This document shows positions 44,861 to 56,900 of a DNA stretch of 64,000 nt, piece after piece. The stretch lies in contig JAPZLL010000052.1 of the NCBI GenBank assembly GCA_036250225.1, positions 186,001 through 250,000 on the forward strand. Direction: 5' to 3'. The notes under the pieces are model-generated. The model was not told the origin of the DNA. It ran no database searches and saw only the letters and a list, made by a program, of their open reading frames with translations. How positions within the stretch are numbered: the stretch's first letter is position 1; the number at the start of each line of letters is the position of its first letter. The DNA comes from Cercophora sp. LCS_1 (lineage: Eukaryota > Ascomycota > Sordariomycetes > Sordariales > Lasiosphaeriaceae). Both the position numbers and the translations under genes were made by a program.

Positions 44861-45286
44861 GATGGCTGCTGTTTGAAAAGGACCTCAGTATCTGGTTCGT
44901 ATCAAACTGAATCTTGATGCACAATTCGGTAGGCTGCTGTGAAAGAGACGATGTCTCGTGTTAAAGTTTCCTGGTGGGCTGCCTTCGGTGAGCGTGGCGG
45001 GGTAGCTTCTAGAGCGGGGCAGAAAGCTGTGGAAGCTTTGAGCTCTCGTCATGCCTCTACCAACAACACTTCATGGAAGACAGGACAACGGCTACATGGT
45101 GATTTATTTATCTTTCATGTATAGGTGGGTATGCAACTGCATTTAAAGGTGTGGCTGTTGATTTCATTGCCTTAGACACAGTTACTGCAGGGGTAAAAGC
45201 CTACCCCAGCAGCACACCTCGGAGTTTCATTCTACTGGAATCATGAACAACCCACTAAACAACAGCCCTGATACCAAACCAAACAA
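44861..45286. promoter_or_regulatory. Spacer: cdc37 promoter and amidohydrolase 3' end
   Basis: About 425 bp between two minus-strand genes. The part nearest 44861 should contain the cdc37 promoter and leader; the part near 45287 is the 3' UTR of the amidohydrolase. No ORF with support. Confidence 0.5.
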
Positions 45287-46549
45287 TCAACGCCTCTCCA
45301 GCCTCGTATTCCAGCTCTTATTGTACAACCCATACTCGACCTCACCCTCCGTCCCTTTCCTCAACCCAAGACCACCAACCATGCACTCCCTTGGTCCCCT
45401 CTCCTGCAACGCATGTGGCCAAGCAGCCAACCTCTTGAACACCCTCAGCGCATTATTCCTCCCAATATCAACCAAATCCTTGTTACTAATCGACACATGG
45501 TCATCAAACCACACACATCCATTCGGGATACTCTCAAACGGATAGTCAATCGAAAACATGATGGACTCCTTCCCAATCTCCTGCATCGCACACAGCAGCG
45601 CGGGCGTCGAGAAATGGCCCGACGTGGTGATAAACAGCTGCGTCCCAAAGTAATCCCTGACCAGCTTATCCTTGGCCATGGGCATATCCGGAAACCTCGC
45701 CCGATTCAACTTGTGATCGATGCGATATAGATCATACGGACTTGCCACATCAGTTCGTCAGCAACAACAGCCCCATCCGTCTTGACAAGGGAAATCAACT
45801 CACATATGCTCCCCCATATGCCCCATAACAATTTTCAACCCGGGAAACCGATCCAGCACACCCCCCGTCACAATCCCCAGCACATGCGTCCCCGTCCTAG
45901 TTGCATACCCCCAAGCCGAAAACGCCAACCACGGCCGTCCCTTCCACATGCTCTCAAACACGGCCGGCGTGGCCTCGCGCGGGTGGATATACACTGGACA
46001 CTCGAGTTCCTCCGCGACTTTCCAAAACGGGTCATAATCCTCGGAATCATAAAACAACATGGTGTTCTTGTCTTCACCGGCGCTTTGGTAATCATTCACA
46101 ATACACCCCACAAATCCTGTCAACTCGCTAAAACACCGCCGTAGCTCCTCGCCCGCCTGCACGGGGTCGTGCATGCTCACCGACGCCAGGGCGCCAAACC
46201 GCGCCGGGTTGCGGCTCACTTCAGCGGATAATCGGTCGTTGGCCAGGCGGGCGAGGCCTTCGGCTTCTTTGGGGTCTGTGGCACCTTGGGGACCGGGGGA
46301 GGAGAGAGACAAGACCATCATGTCGATTCCGTTTTGGTCCATTTGGTCGAGGCTAACGGATCAATCAGCATGGGATGGTTGAGGATTGAGGATTGGGGAA
46401 AGGAAACGGTACCGAGTTCCGTGGATATCGAGCAGATTGGCGATGAGATCACCGCCTATAACGCCCTTTGGGGCGAGCGAGGAGACATCGTAGGCTTTGA
46501 AGTTTTCGCGGATGGCCCAGGCTTCCTCGAGGGCGATTTTGCCGAACAT
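45287..46549 (-). CDS. Amidohydrolase family decarboxylase (2,3-DHBD / gamma-resorcylate type)
   Basis: Exons (-) 46549-46413, 46352-45804 and 45740-45287; 379 aa. It belongs to the metal-dependent amidohydrolase-2 group, whose members decarboxylate dihydroxybenzoates or related aromatic acids. Landmarks: the N-terminal MFGKIALEEAW metal-ligand region, LDQMDQNGIDMMVLSLSSPG, YDPFWKVAEELECPVYIHPR with a metal His, FPGLKIVMGHMGEH with the next His, and IMFSIDYPFES carrying the catalytic Asp. The GVLDRFPGLKIVMGHMGEH and SIDYPFES blocks favour the 2,3-dihydroxybenzoate/gamma-resorcylate decarboxylase branch. A longer C-terminal tail (after residue about 330) is unusual and lacks known motifs. Substrate not determinable from sequence. 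The neighbours give no pathway context. Confidence 0.9.
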
Positions 46550-47194
46550 CTTGGCTGTGATGATCGATGAAGAAAACGGGGTTGCGAATAAGGAAGAGAA
46601 AGGGACGGAAGAAAGACGAGAAGAAATACAGGCCGATGATATCAGTGTCTCACCTGAACGACGATGTACACACACCGGGCGAAGCTGCCCCTTGTAAGTA
46701 CGGCAGACGGACAACCTCCTACGTCACAGCACCACAGGTAACACGAAACGCCCCCTCCTTTTTTTCCATGCCGTCCGTCTCCAACTCCAAAATGCGAGGG
46801 GAAGATGAAAAAAAGGAGAACGACTCCCGCTCGGGTCTTTTGGACCGGATAAACATGATTGGTTCGTCAACGCCTTCAAGCGACAACTGCCGATCCACAC
46901 ACGCGAAGTCCGATCAAACTCCCGAACTAGACTCCTCAATAAGGGGACGTCAGAGCGAGAGGAAAAAATCCGAGTTAGGCTGTTGACACTCGAGCAGATT
47001 GCCAAAGGGGGATATCACATCACACCACCACCACGGCTTCTCCCTAGCCAGCCCCAGCTGTTCCTAAAACCCTAGATACAAACAAAACGAAAACCCGTCA
47101 TCAAACCCTTGCACACCCGCATTCATACAGTACCACCAAACGCCTACCGAAAAAGGTAAGGAGAGAGACAGAGAGAAGCAAAAAAAAGTACGGA
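46550..47194. other. Spacer between amidohydrolase and smc3
   Basis: About 645 bp between two minus-strand genes; it holds the amidohydrolase promoter and the smc3 3' UTR. Purine-rich patches occur at 46560-46625 and 46795-46830. ORFs here lack domains. Confidence 0.5.
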
Positions 47195-50100
47195 TCACTT
47201 CCTCTGCCCCTCAACAAAGTTGAGCGCATCCTCCGTCGGCACGCAATCAATCGTACTGTTCTTGTTGTGGAACGTGACGCCGTAGCACTTGTCGGCAACA
47301 AGCACAATCTCGGGTCTGAAAGTCGTACAAATGAACTGAGTCTTTTGCGTCTTCGAGATGGAATCCAGCAAGCTTGCCACGGCAGTGCGGTACTGGGCGT
47401 CCAAGTTTGCGTCGACCTCGTCGAAGATGACAAACGGGCTGGACTCGGCTGCTTGCAGCGCAAAGATGAGACATAATGCACACAAACCTGTTCTTTGTTA
47501 ACTGTGGTAGGGCGGGGGAAAATGGGGGCGTACTCTTTTGCCCACCGCTCAGCTGCTGAATCTTTTGCTGCTCATCCATGACCTTGGAGTTGAAGCTCAC
47601 ACTAATGCCTACACCCGTATAATTCTCCACGCTCGCCGGCTGGTCATCGTCCGACTCGGCCTGGGCGTTACGGCCCTTCCCTTTGTCAGCCTTGCGCTGG
47701 ATGACGAGACGGCCGTGGCCTGCGGGGACGAGCTGCTCAAAGATGGTGGCGAACTCCTTAGACACTTGCTTGAACGTCCGCTCGATGGCTTCGTCCTTTG
47801 CATGATCCAGATGGTCAACGAGGTTCTCAATTGCGTTTTGCGACTGGTCGAGCTCATCGCGACGCTTGAGGAGATGGTCGCGTTGCGTGGTGAAGCCGGT
47901 GTACTGGTCAAACGCCTTTTTGTTGATGTGACCAAACTTCTTGAGCGCTTCGTTGCACTTCCGCAGACGTGTCTCGATCTAGGACGGGTCAGTGATGGCC
48001 TTGGTTCTGGGAAAGGGGTATGTACTTGTTCGAGCTTCATCCTCTCGTACTTTCCGAACGCCTCTTCGGGGAGAATACCGAGGTCACGGATGTTTTTGGC
48101 GTACTCGGCCGCCTGGATCGTGTATCGCGCCTTCTTTTGATTGTTCTTCTCCATCCTCTTCTGAGCATGATCGATGCGCCTCTGCAGCTCTTGGAGTTCG
48201 CCCTCCTTCTGCGCCTTTTGGGCGTCGAGCTGGGCCCTCTCGGCCGTGACCTCGGCGATCTTTTGCTCGTTCTCCTGCAGCAGGGCTTCGATTGCTGCTG
48301 CTGATTTTTCCGCCTTTTTGAGCTCTCTCTCGGCGTCGCTCAAGCTGCCGCTTGCGCCACCTGACGAATTCTCAAAGGCTTGGCTCTGAAGCTGGATTTC
48401 ATGCGGCCTGAGTTGCGTCTGAAGCATCTCCTCGAGCGACCGCTTCCGACCTTCCAGGTCAAGACGCTTTTCGCTGACCTTCTTCAGCTTCTTCGTAAGC
48501 TCATCCTGTTGTTTTACAAACTCCTCTAGCTGGCGCTCTTCGCTCGCAGATAGACCGTTCTTAAAGTCAGACTGCAGTTCGTCGTTGTAGCTCGACAGCT
48601 GGGCGTCGAATGTCCTGAGGTTTTCCTCCACAGTCGCCAGAGTCCGGATGGCCCTCTCCAGACTGTCTCGTTCACGTTGTAGCTGGAAATTCTTAGTTTG
48701 CAGCTCTCCGTCGAGTCGACTGACGCTCTGGGTGAACCTCTCCATCTGCTGCTCCAGTTTGTAGACCTCACTGAGAGCCATGTTACGTTTTTGGCCCAGG
48801 ATCTCCGTCTCTTTCCGCATCTTCTCCATGTCGGCAAGCTGCTGCTCATAGACCTCACGCACTTGCTCCAGTCTCTGCACGGCCGCCAGGCGAGACTGGC
48901 GAGTGTTGATGAAGCCTCCAGTCAGAGCACCCCGCTTATTGACTGTCTCACCCTCGGAAGTGATGGCATCCAGGCCGTGCGTCCTGGCGAATTGCGATGC
49001 GACCGACAGGTTGGGGCAGACAATCGTGCGGCCAAAGACCAACTGGAGTGCCTTCTCAAACTTGGGGTCGTACTCGATTTTGCTGATGAGTGGTACGGCG
49101 TCCGGAGCCCGGGGCATTTTCACCTGCCTAGGCCGCACTTGAGCGAGCGGGATAAAGGTGATGCGACCTGCCTGGTTCTTCTCAAGATAATCTGTGAGTA
49201 TCGACGCGGTATTATCGTTGTCGACAACGTAGTGGAAGAGACTTTTTGAGGCCGTAATCTCGACAGGCAGACGATATCCTTCTATTGGAACTGTCATGAG
49301 CTCTGCGAGGATCCCGTAGGCACCGGGTAGGTTCTTCTCGCGCTTGAGGCGCTCGATTGCCTGGAGACCCTTGGCGGTTGCGGCGTCCATACTCCTGGAG
49401 AGTTCTCTTGTGGCTATCTCCTTTTCCTTCCTGGAACGATCAAGAAGGGCGTCCAGCTTCTCACTCTCCCGTGACAACTTCTTTTTGTCGTCCTCCAGTT
49501 GGTCAAGGACATCCCTAGCTTTGCGGAGTTCTCTGATCAGCTCGTCTCGCTTCTCACCGGCGCCCCCAATCTGCTCCCGCTTCTCTTGCATGACTTGTTC
49601 CAGCTGTTCGATGGAAGCCTGAAGTTGCGCAACTTGTTCTTTTACTTCATGTTCGTTGGCCCGCTGCGTCCCCAGCTGCGAGCTGATCTCGTTGATTTGC
49701 GTCTTCAGATAGTTGTCGCGTTCAGCCTTGGTTTTGAACTGGTCTTTCCGCACTCGTTTTGTTTGAATCCGGTCGCTTCCAGCCTTTGCCAATTCTCGCT
49801 GAGTCTTGATTTGCGCTTCTTCGGCTTTCCACTTCTCGTACTCGGGGCTGATCTTAGCAAGATCCGCTTCAGCGACCTTGATTTTCTGTCTAACATCCCT
49901 CAGAGCAGCGTCGTGCTTCTGCTTCTGCTGTTCTTGCGTTTGGCGAGTGGAGTTCAGATTGTCGACTTTCATCTCTGCCTTTGCGCGGGCGCGGGCCGCC
50001 TCTTTGCGGTCGCCGTCCAGCTGGCGACGCTCGATATCGAGCACCTCGAGCTCTTGGGTGATTTCGAGGTACTTTTGCTCAAGAACGGCGATCTCCTTTT

Positions 50101-50972
50101 CTGTGCGCTGCAACAGGATGCTTTCCTTACTGGTCGCTCCCGCACCATCTTGCCTCGCCTCCTCTAGTTGTTGAAGTTTCTCGGCATTTACTTCTTGTAG
50201 GTGATGCCAGTGGGCGTACTCCAGACACCTACGTTCACGATCTTTGTCCTGGTACTCGCGCAGGTCGTTCTTTTCCTCCTCCAGTTCCTTGAGCCGCTCC
50301 TCGATGTATGTCAGGAGCTCGTCGATCTTCTCGCGCTTGTTATTAGTTTCCGCCATGATCTTCAACGACTGGATGCGGCGATCATCGTAGGTATTCGTTC
50401 CGGCGATCTCCTTCAGCAGGTTCAGTCGTTCCGACTCCTTCATGTTTGTGATTGCGGTAATGCGACCCTGCGGAACGATATAGAACGGATTCTCCTTGGC
50501 GAAGCCAGCCGTCTCGAGGATCTTGAGGACATCGGCGCGCGTCTGCACCTTCTTGTCGACGGAATACTCGTCCTTTTTGAGACCGATTGTTCTCCGGATA
50601 ACCACCTCGTCACCAGGCTCGCTGAAGCGCTTGTCGGTGTTGTCAAAGATGATTTCCACATATGCAGACATGACCGCGGAGCCAGAGCCTTCGTGGAGCA
50701 GACCCTGGCGCTCCTCACGGCTCATGTTGACGTACGCATCGCTAAGGACGAACCGGATGGCCGCGAAGAAGTTACTCTTGCCGGAACCATTGCGACCAAC
50801 AATGACATTGGTTCCGGGGGAGAAGGGCTCGATGATAGTCTGGTCCTTGTAGCTTTGGGGCTGTCAGTCTCTTCTTCGCGACATACGGGGCAAGGCCAAA
50901 AGCTCCGGAGTAGGATCGCGGATTCTTGGCGCACCTTTTGAAGCCCTGGATGATGATTTGCTTGATGTGCAT
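47195..50972 (-). CDS. smc3: Cohesin subunit SMC3
   Basis: Exons (-) 50972-50935 (38 nt), 50852-48026, 47978-47534 and 47487-47195; 3603 nt, 1200 aa. MHIKQIIIQGFK joins to SYKDQTIIEPFSPG; Walker A is GRNGSGKSNFF (residues about 32-42). Long coiled coils surround a central hinge (about residues 510-680, with GYRLPVEITASKSLFHYVVD and GGFINTRQSRLAA). The C-terminal head carries the signature LSGGQKSLCALCLIFALQ, rebuilt across the last intron, and Walker B FVIFDEVDANLD. The dual acetylatable lysines of Smc3 fall in the QTRADVLKILETAGF region's neighbourhood, but I cannot assign them safely. The protein pairs with SMC1 to form the cohesin ring (the Aspergillus homologue is sudA). The length is typical for fungi. 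Confidence 0.97.
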
Positions 50973-53945
50973 TGTTGCGAGGGTGCTGCCTGTCAGACAG
51001 CAAAATTTACAAGAATATGTCTGTATGCGACCGATTACCCCCGGGAATCGCGCGCATCGGCGCAGTTGTTGATGGCTAGGTGTTGGTTCGGAGTGGTAGT
51101 TTGCATCTCGTTGGTTTTCCCAACGCGCGGGTCCGGTTATTGATGGAGGGGGCTTCAACGCGTTGCGCGGTCGCGCTCCCCAAAGCTCGGACCCTCGCCA
51201 TCTGCACGTGACCTCGGCGAGGCTCTTGTCCCGCGTTTTCAAGAACAATCAACGTTCAGGGCGAACGTAGTGGGAGCAGCGTAATGCGGATATCAGTCGC
51301 CCCTTCCATTCTTAATTGGGGTGACAACAAGCCCTCGGGACTCAGGTTTTTTGTGTTCAAAACGCTGTTAGCCTGCCTCTTCCACAGTCCGGGTAGCTCC
51401 AAGCCCCAAAGGAGATATTGTTTCGGAGTTGCCAAACACTCATGCAAGGGAAAGCCATCATTTCTATTCAACGGTCCCAACGCGCCAATCTTGCCTGCAC
51501 CTCACTGCGGGCATGTGCGATAGTCCGCCCAAGCTCCAACCGATGTATATGTCTGCACCAAAACATGCCGTGCACGCCGTGATGTCCGGGCCTGTCTGTG
51601 TCCGGGCCAACATATCCGCTGTGACACAGGAATGAGAGATCAAGAGAATGTTGATGACGCAGATGGAGATGCCTCGGAAGAGGAATCACTTTCGCAGGAG
51701 ATGGTGCCCCACGCCCAGCCTCCCAAATGTTGAGGCTGGTCATGAACGAATCTGCCTGCCGTCTCATCGCCGCAATCACCCGCGCCCCTGTGGATGCTCA
51801 GCGTATGAATGGACTGGAGTCGCAGAACTCCACGGTCGTGACAGGCGGGCAGACCCGACAGGCCAAAATTTCACAAAAGCCGGTTGGTGGGGCTGTTGAC
51901 CAGAAACTGAATGCCAAGGCCAGCCTGAGCGGCCGGGTTGAAACAAAATATTACGTTGATGAAGGATAGCCGTTGATGCCTGAAGACTTGGCCAACTGAT
52001 TTTCTGCTGCGACAATTGCTGGAGTGTCTTTCTAACGCAACAGCAACAAAAACACCCTAGAAATACGGACTACTAGCGAACATACCTGGGAGTTGCGGGA
52101 TTCAGAAACTTTGGACCAGTGGTCTTGGTGGACGGCTTTTTCTGTTAGGGACTTGGCAGCCCTCTGTTGCCAAAGAGTGATCTCGGCTGTCGCAGATCTT
52201 GAAGTCCACCCCGACGCAGTGTTCTCCCTCGAGTCTGAACCAGACCCAAGCAGCTCAATGGCAGACACTTTATGAGGGTTAAGAGATCCGGCTTCAGGAG
52301 TACTGTCTGCTTCGCTGTATGCGTTTGCTGTGCATCAATATCACCCATGGGCGACAATGGCGGCCGTGACACAAATCGACAAGTGACGGAATCTCCAGCT
52401 GAACTCTGGTTGAGGCTTTGATGATATCAGCGCTACCATCTGGGGCACAACTGCTGCGGGACATCTCAGGTACTCCCGATCACCCCGATCAATGATCGTC
52501 GGGTCCTGGACATTCTGGCAGCTTTGCCTCGTTAGGAATATGCGGCAGTATTATGCTGCACCACCACCCAGGGACCCCAAGGTGCCACATTGTCTGCAGC
52601 CGGCATTGCAATGCTGTCGCGTTTTTGGGTCCTGGGTAGGCAGGGCTTCCGCTACAAAGCTGTGGGCTCAGTTAAGCTTCGCAGATGCGGAAGCTTGGGT
52701 TGTGGCGGCTTTTACCGGTGCCTGGCAACCTTGCTCGCATGCACGCGTTTAAAACATTCTCAGCAGCATCATGTATCGTTGTTCGCGGCCGGTCTCGGGC
52801 TTTGATTGATCAACTGGGTGAATGGGTCCTTTCTTGCTTGCCGTTGGCCCTGAATGAATGAGGGGTCATGACTTGGGTGTGCAGCATGCTGGCTTTTTGT
52901 TCGTCGTTCGGGAAGAAAGCATGAGCGAGCGTGAGAGGTGTGAGTGGAAAGGGAGAAGGCGGGCCAGACAAGCAGCAGCAAACTGACGAATTTTGGAACT
53001 GGGTCCGGACGGGGAGGAGCACGGGACTGGGGGGCGCGGCGCGCATGGGCAGGGGTGTGCGAGAATGGCGCTAAAATTTGCGAGCAGACCGTTGGGAAGA
53101 GTGCCGCTGTCTATAAATTTAAACCAATATTCTTTATAGACAGGCCGCTGCCCTCCACCCAAGTTTTCCACAGCACTTGTCTGCCCGCACGCACCCTCTC
53201 GGTTCTCCGCCCAAACAACCCGGGCGATTGCGCACACCTTTCCGCATCTCAGCTCACCTTGCCCGATCGTAAGTTGGCCCCCACAATCCAATCCCATGTT
53301 TGCGTCCATCACCAACTTCGAATTTTGGAGCCACACATGCACCCAGTGGCTGTCTGCAATCCATCTCCACTCAGCGTCGCTCGGCAATTGTCAGTCCCGA
53401 AGCCTTCGGCTGACTGATGTTTTCGATGCTGGGAGCAACTAGAAGGAGCGTTGCACCGCACCCAATTGACGATCCCTTGCAACCCCCACCATATCGTTGG
53501 GTCTCGTTCTGGGTCGAGGTACGGAAGTTTCCACCTCTCTTCAAATGGGAGTTCCCGAGCTCCCGCATGCAACCAACCTATGCCACGCATTTGGTCGCAT
53601 GCTGGCTTTCATCACAGTCACTGCAATGTTGTGATGGGCCATGACTCACCCAACACTTATCGCTCTGCCTTTGCAAAATACACACAATTCTCACTCATGA
53701 CGCCTGCCTGGCGGCGATTATATGTGACTCCGAAAGCTTGGCGCGGGTCGCATCCATCCCATTTCTCTTCAGATGCGCCACTCATACTGGATGATGCTCC
53801 ATAAATTACAAGCATCGTCACTCATGGCGGTTCAAATGCTGACCCAGATACAGTGCAATGAATTCAATGTCAGCAAGTCCGTCGCGCGCGTCTTGAGGAA
53901 ACAGCCTTCTAGCGTCTTTCAGGGGCTTCCTGACATGAAGATACG
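50973..53945. promoter_or_regulatory. Long divergent region smc3 / mot1
   Basis: Nearly 3 kb between divergent start codons, the largest wholly gene-free gap here apart from the window ends. Short ORFs on both strands (up to about 170 codons near 52866-53387 on the minus strand) have no domain. A TATA-like CTATAAATTTAAA lies at about 53111-53123, followed by C-rich sequence that could be a mot1 leader of several hundred bases. I see no transposon signature, but decayed repeats cannot be excluded by eye. Confidence 0.45.
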
Positions 53946-56900
53946 ATGGGGTCTCGGTAAGTCAAATAACCAATCCATGGTCTATGGCCACACTCGCTGA
54001 CAGTTCTCCTAGGCTGGAACGTCTTGTTACGTGAGCATTTACCCCTCTGTCTGTGGCTTCTGTTGCCGCCTGCCTTCATCCGGATGCGGTTCAAGGGTCG
54101 TGGCACCTGTGCTGCCTGCTGTGTTCTGGTTGTGCAAACCCACTAACATTAGTCTTGCAGCATCATCGAAACTGGCAGCACCCGATTGATCCGGGACACT
54201 GCGGTCAATCAGCTCGCTGATTGGCAGAAACAACATCCTGATGAGCTCTTCAACCTTCTGCCGAGGGTAGTACCCTACCTGAGGCAGAAGGATTGGGAGA
54301 CACGCACCACAGCAGCCAAAGCCATTGGCAAGATCATCGAAAATGCGCCATACTATGATCCCAATGAGGACGAGGGGCTGGAGGACCCAAAGATAGGCGA
54401 GCCATTGAGCGAAAACGGCCATGTCAAGAAGGAGGAAGAGAAGGAGGTCGCATTCGGACAAGATGAGTATTTTACTCTTGACGGCCTCGACATAGCCTCC
54501 ATCATCAAGTTTGGCAGGCAGCTCCTACGAGGTGGCTCGGTGGACTATGCACTCGCTGCCCTCGACCCGCAAAACCGGCTAGCCCATCAAAAGAAGACTC
54601 TGAATGGCCGACTCGGTCTCCTTGGTCGCGTTTTTGAGGATGAGGAGATGCCCATCGTCGTCGAAAGTGCCATCAGTCCCTCCACGCCGCTGGACGCCTC
54701 GGGTGCCAACGGCTTTGGTCGCCACGACGGTGCCACCAATGGCAGTCAGAGTCAGAATCCCGACGAAGCAGGGTTGAGCGCCCGACAGATCAACGCTCTG
54801 AAGCGGAAACGGAAGAAGGAAGCGCAGAAAGCGGCCCACGGTAAGAGCGGGTTTGGCGATCTGTCCATCCGTCGCCAAACCACCGCTGGCTCCGAGGGCT
54901 TCGCCGACGACACGCCTATGCCCGATGTGGACTCTAAGAAGAACGGCAAGATGGCCGACTACTTCAACCTTGACCGTCCCACGGACATTGACGAAGAGAC
55001 CAAGGTCGTGTCCGAATTCAAAGGGCCCATCATGCCCATCAAATCCGAACTCGAGGCCGATGACAACTTGGAGGGCACCGAGTGGCCTTACGAGAGATTA
55101 TGCGACTTCCTCAAAATCGACCTCTTCGACCCGCAGTGGGAGACGCGACACGGCGCCGCAATGGGGCTCAGAGAAGTGATCAGGGTTCACGGCGCTGGCG
55201 CGGGGCGGAAGAGAGGCAAGACTCGACGTGAAAACGACGAGCTGAACCGGAAATGGCTGGACGACTTGGCGTGCCGCCTTTGCTGTGTGCTGATGCTGGA
55301 CAAGTTCACTGACTATAGCTCCGACACGTCCGTGGCCCCGATCCGCGAGACCGTCGGCCAATCTCTCGGCTCGGTCCTTCGCCACGTTCCTGAGACATCG
55401 GTTTACGCCATCTATCGACTCCTCTACCGCATGGTAATGCAAGACGACCTTCAGCTCAGCCACCATGTGTGGGCCATCTGCCATGGCGGTATGGTGGGTC
55501 TCAGATACGTTGTCGCGGTGAGGAAAGATCTTCTCCTCAAGGATAGTGACATGATCGACGGCGTCATTCGCTGCGTCATGAAGGGCCTTGGTGACAATGA
55601 CGACGACGTCCGCTCTGTCAGCGCAGCAACCCTGATCCCCATGGCAAAGGAATTTGTCATGATGCGGCCGGGTGCTCTTGATAGCCTCATCCACATTGTG
55701 TGGGAAAGCCTCTCCAACCTGGGCGACGATCTCAGCGCCTCGACTGGCAAGATTATGGACCTGCTGGCCACTCTCTGCAGCTTCCCTGCTGTTCTGGAAG
55801 CCATGAAAGTATCTGCTGCTCAAGATGAGGAGAGATCTTTCACTCTTTTGGTTCCTAGACTCTATCCCTTCCTTCGACACACCATCACATCCGTCAGGCT
55901 CGCGGTGCTCAAGGCTCTGATGACATTTGTCAATCTCGGTGCCGAGACGTCCCAGGGTTGGCTCAACGGCAGAATTCTGCGCCTCATCTTTCAGAACATT
56001 CTTGTTGAGCGAGACCAGGAGACCCTCTCTACATCCCTGGCGCTGTGGGCCGCGCTCGTGCAAACTCTGGCTCAGAACCCAGCGATTCTAGCTGATGAGT
56101 TTGCAGCCCATGTCGATGCCATGATGCAGCTGACACTCCATCCCATTGGCGTGTCACGGAATCCCATCCCCATGAATGCCAGCCTGTTCCAGAAGCCCTC
56201 TGGAGGCTTCTACTCTCTGCCTGGTGTTACCCCGGTGGGCACCCGACGGTCATCGCCGCCGGAAGGCGCCGAGCGGGCCACAAAGAGGCGAAGAAAATCC
56301 ACCAAGGTTGATGACATCCCCGTCACAACCCAGGGCCACGACGTCGACGGCCACATGATGCAAGGAGATGTTGATCTAGTAGGCATGGATGTCCTGGTTC
56401 GCTCCCGTGTTTCGGCAGCCAAGGCCATGGGCTTGCTCATGTCCCGCCTCCCAGTCAACTTCCTCAGTGCATACGACGCAAATATCGGACCTGGCCTGTC
56501 GTCGCCGTACGCCTCCACGCAGCTCACGGCTGCGATTATCATTGATGAATATGCGCAAAACTCGCTAAACGGCAACGACGCTTCACGTTTCGTAGGCATG
56601 CTCCAGGGCATCATTGAGCAGGATCGCCCAAGCCACTACCGAGATCTCGTTAGCTACGTGCAACGCGTGCGATCGCAGTCACAACAACTGATCAACCTCT
56701 TCCGAGACCACGGGAAGGTTTCGCAAAACAAGCTCCCTGCTCTGGCCGTTGTCGTCCAGGGCGAACCAGAGGCTGGGCCTACCGCCTTCTCCGTCGCAAA
56801 TGCCGAGAAAGTTGTGAACGACGACTGGGAGCGCCTCAAGAAAATCATGGCCCCAGGCCAGCGACTCGTAGCACTTCCCCAGTTGACCGATGCGCGGGAT

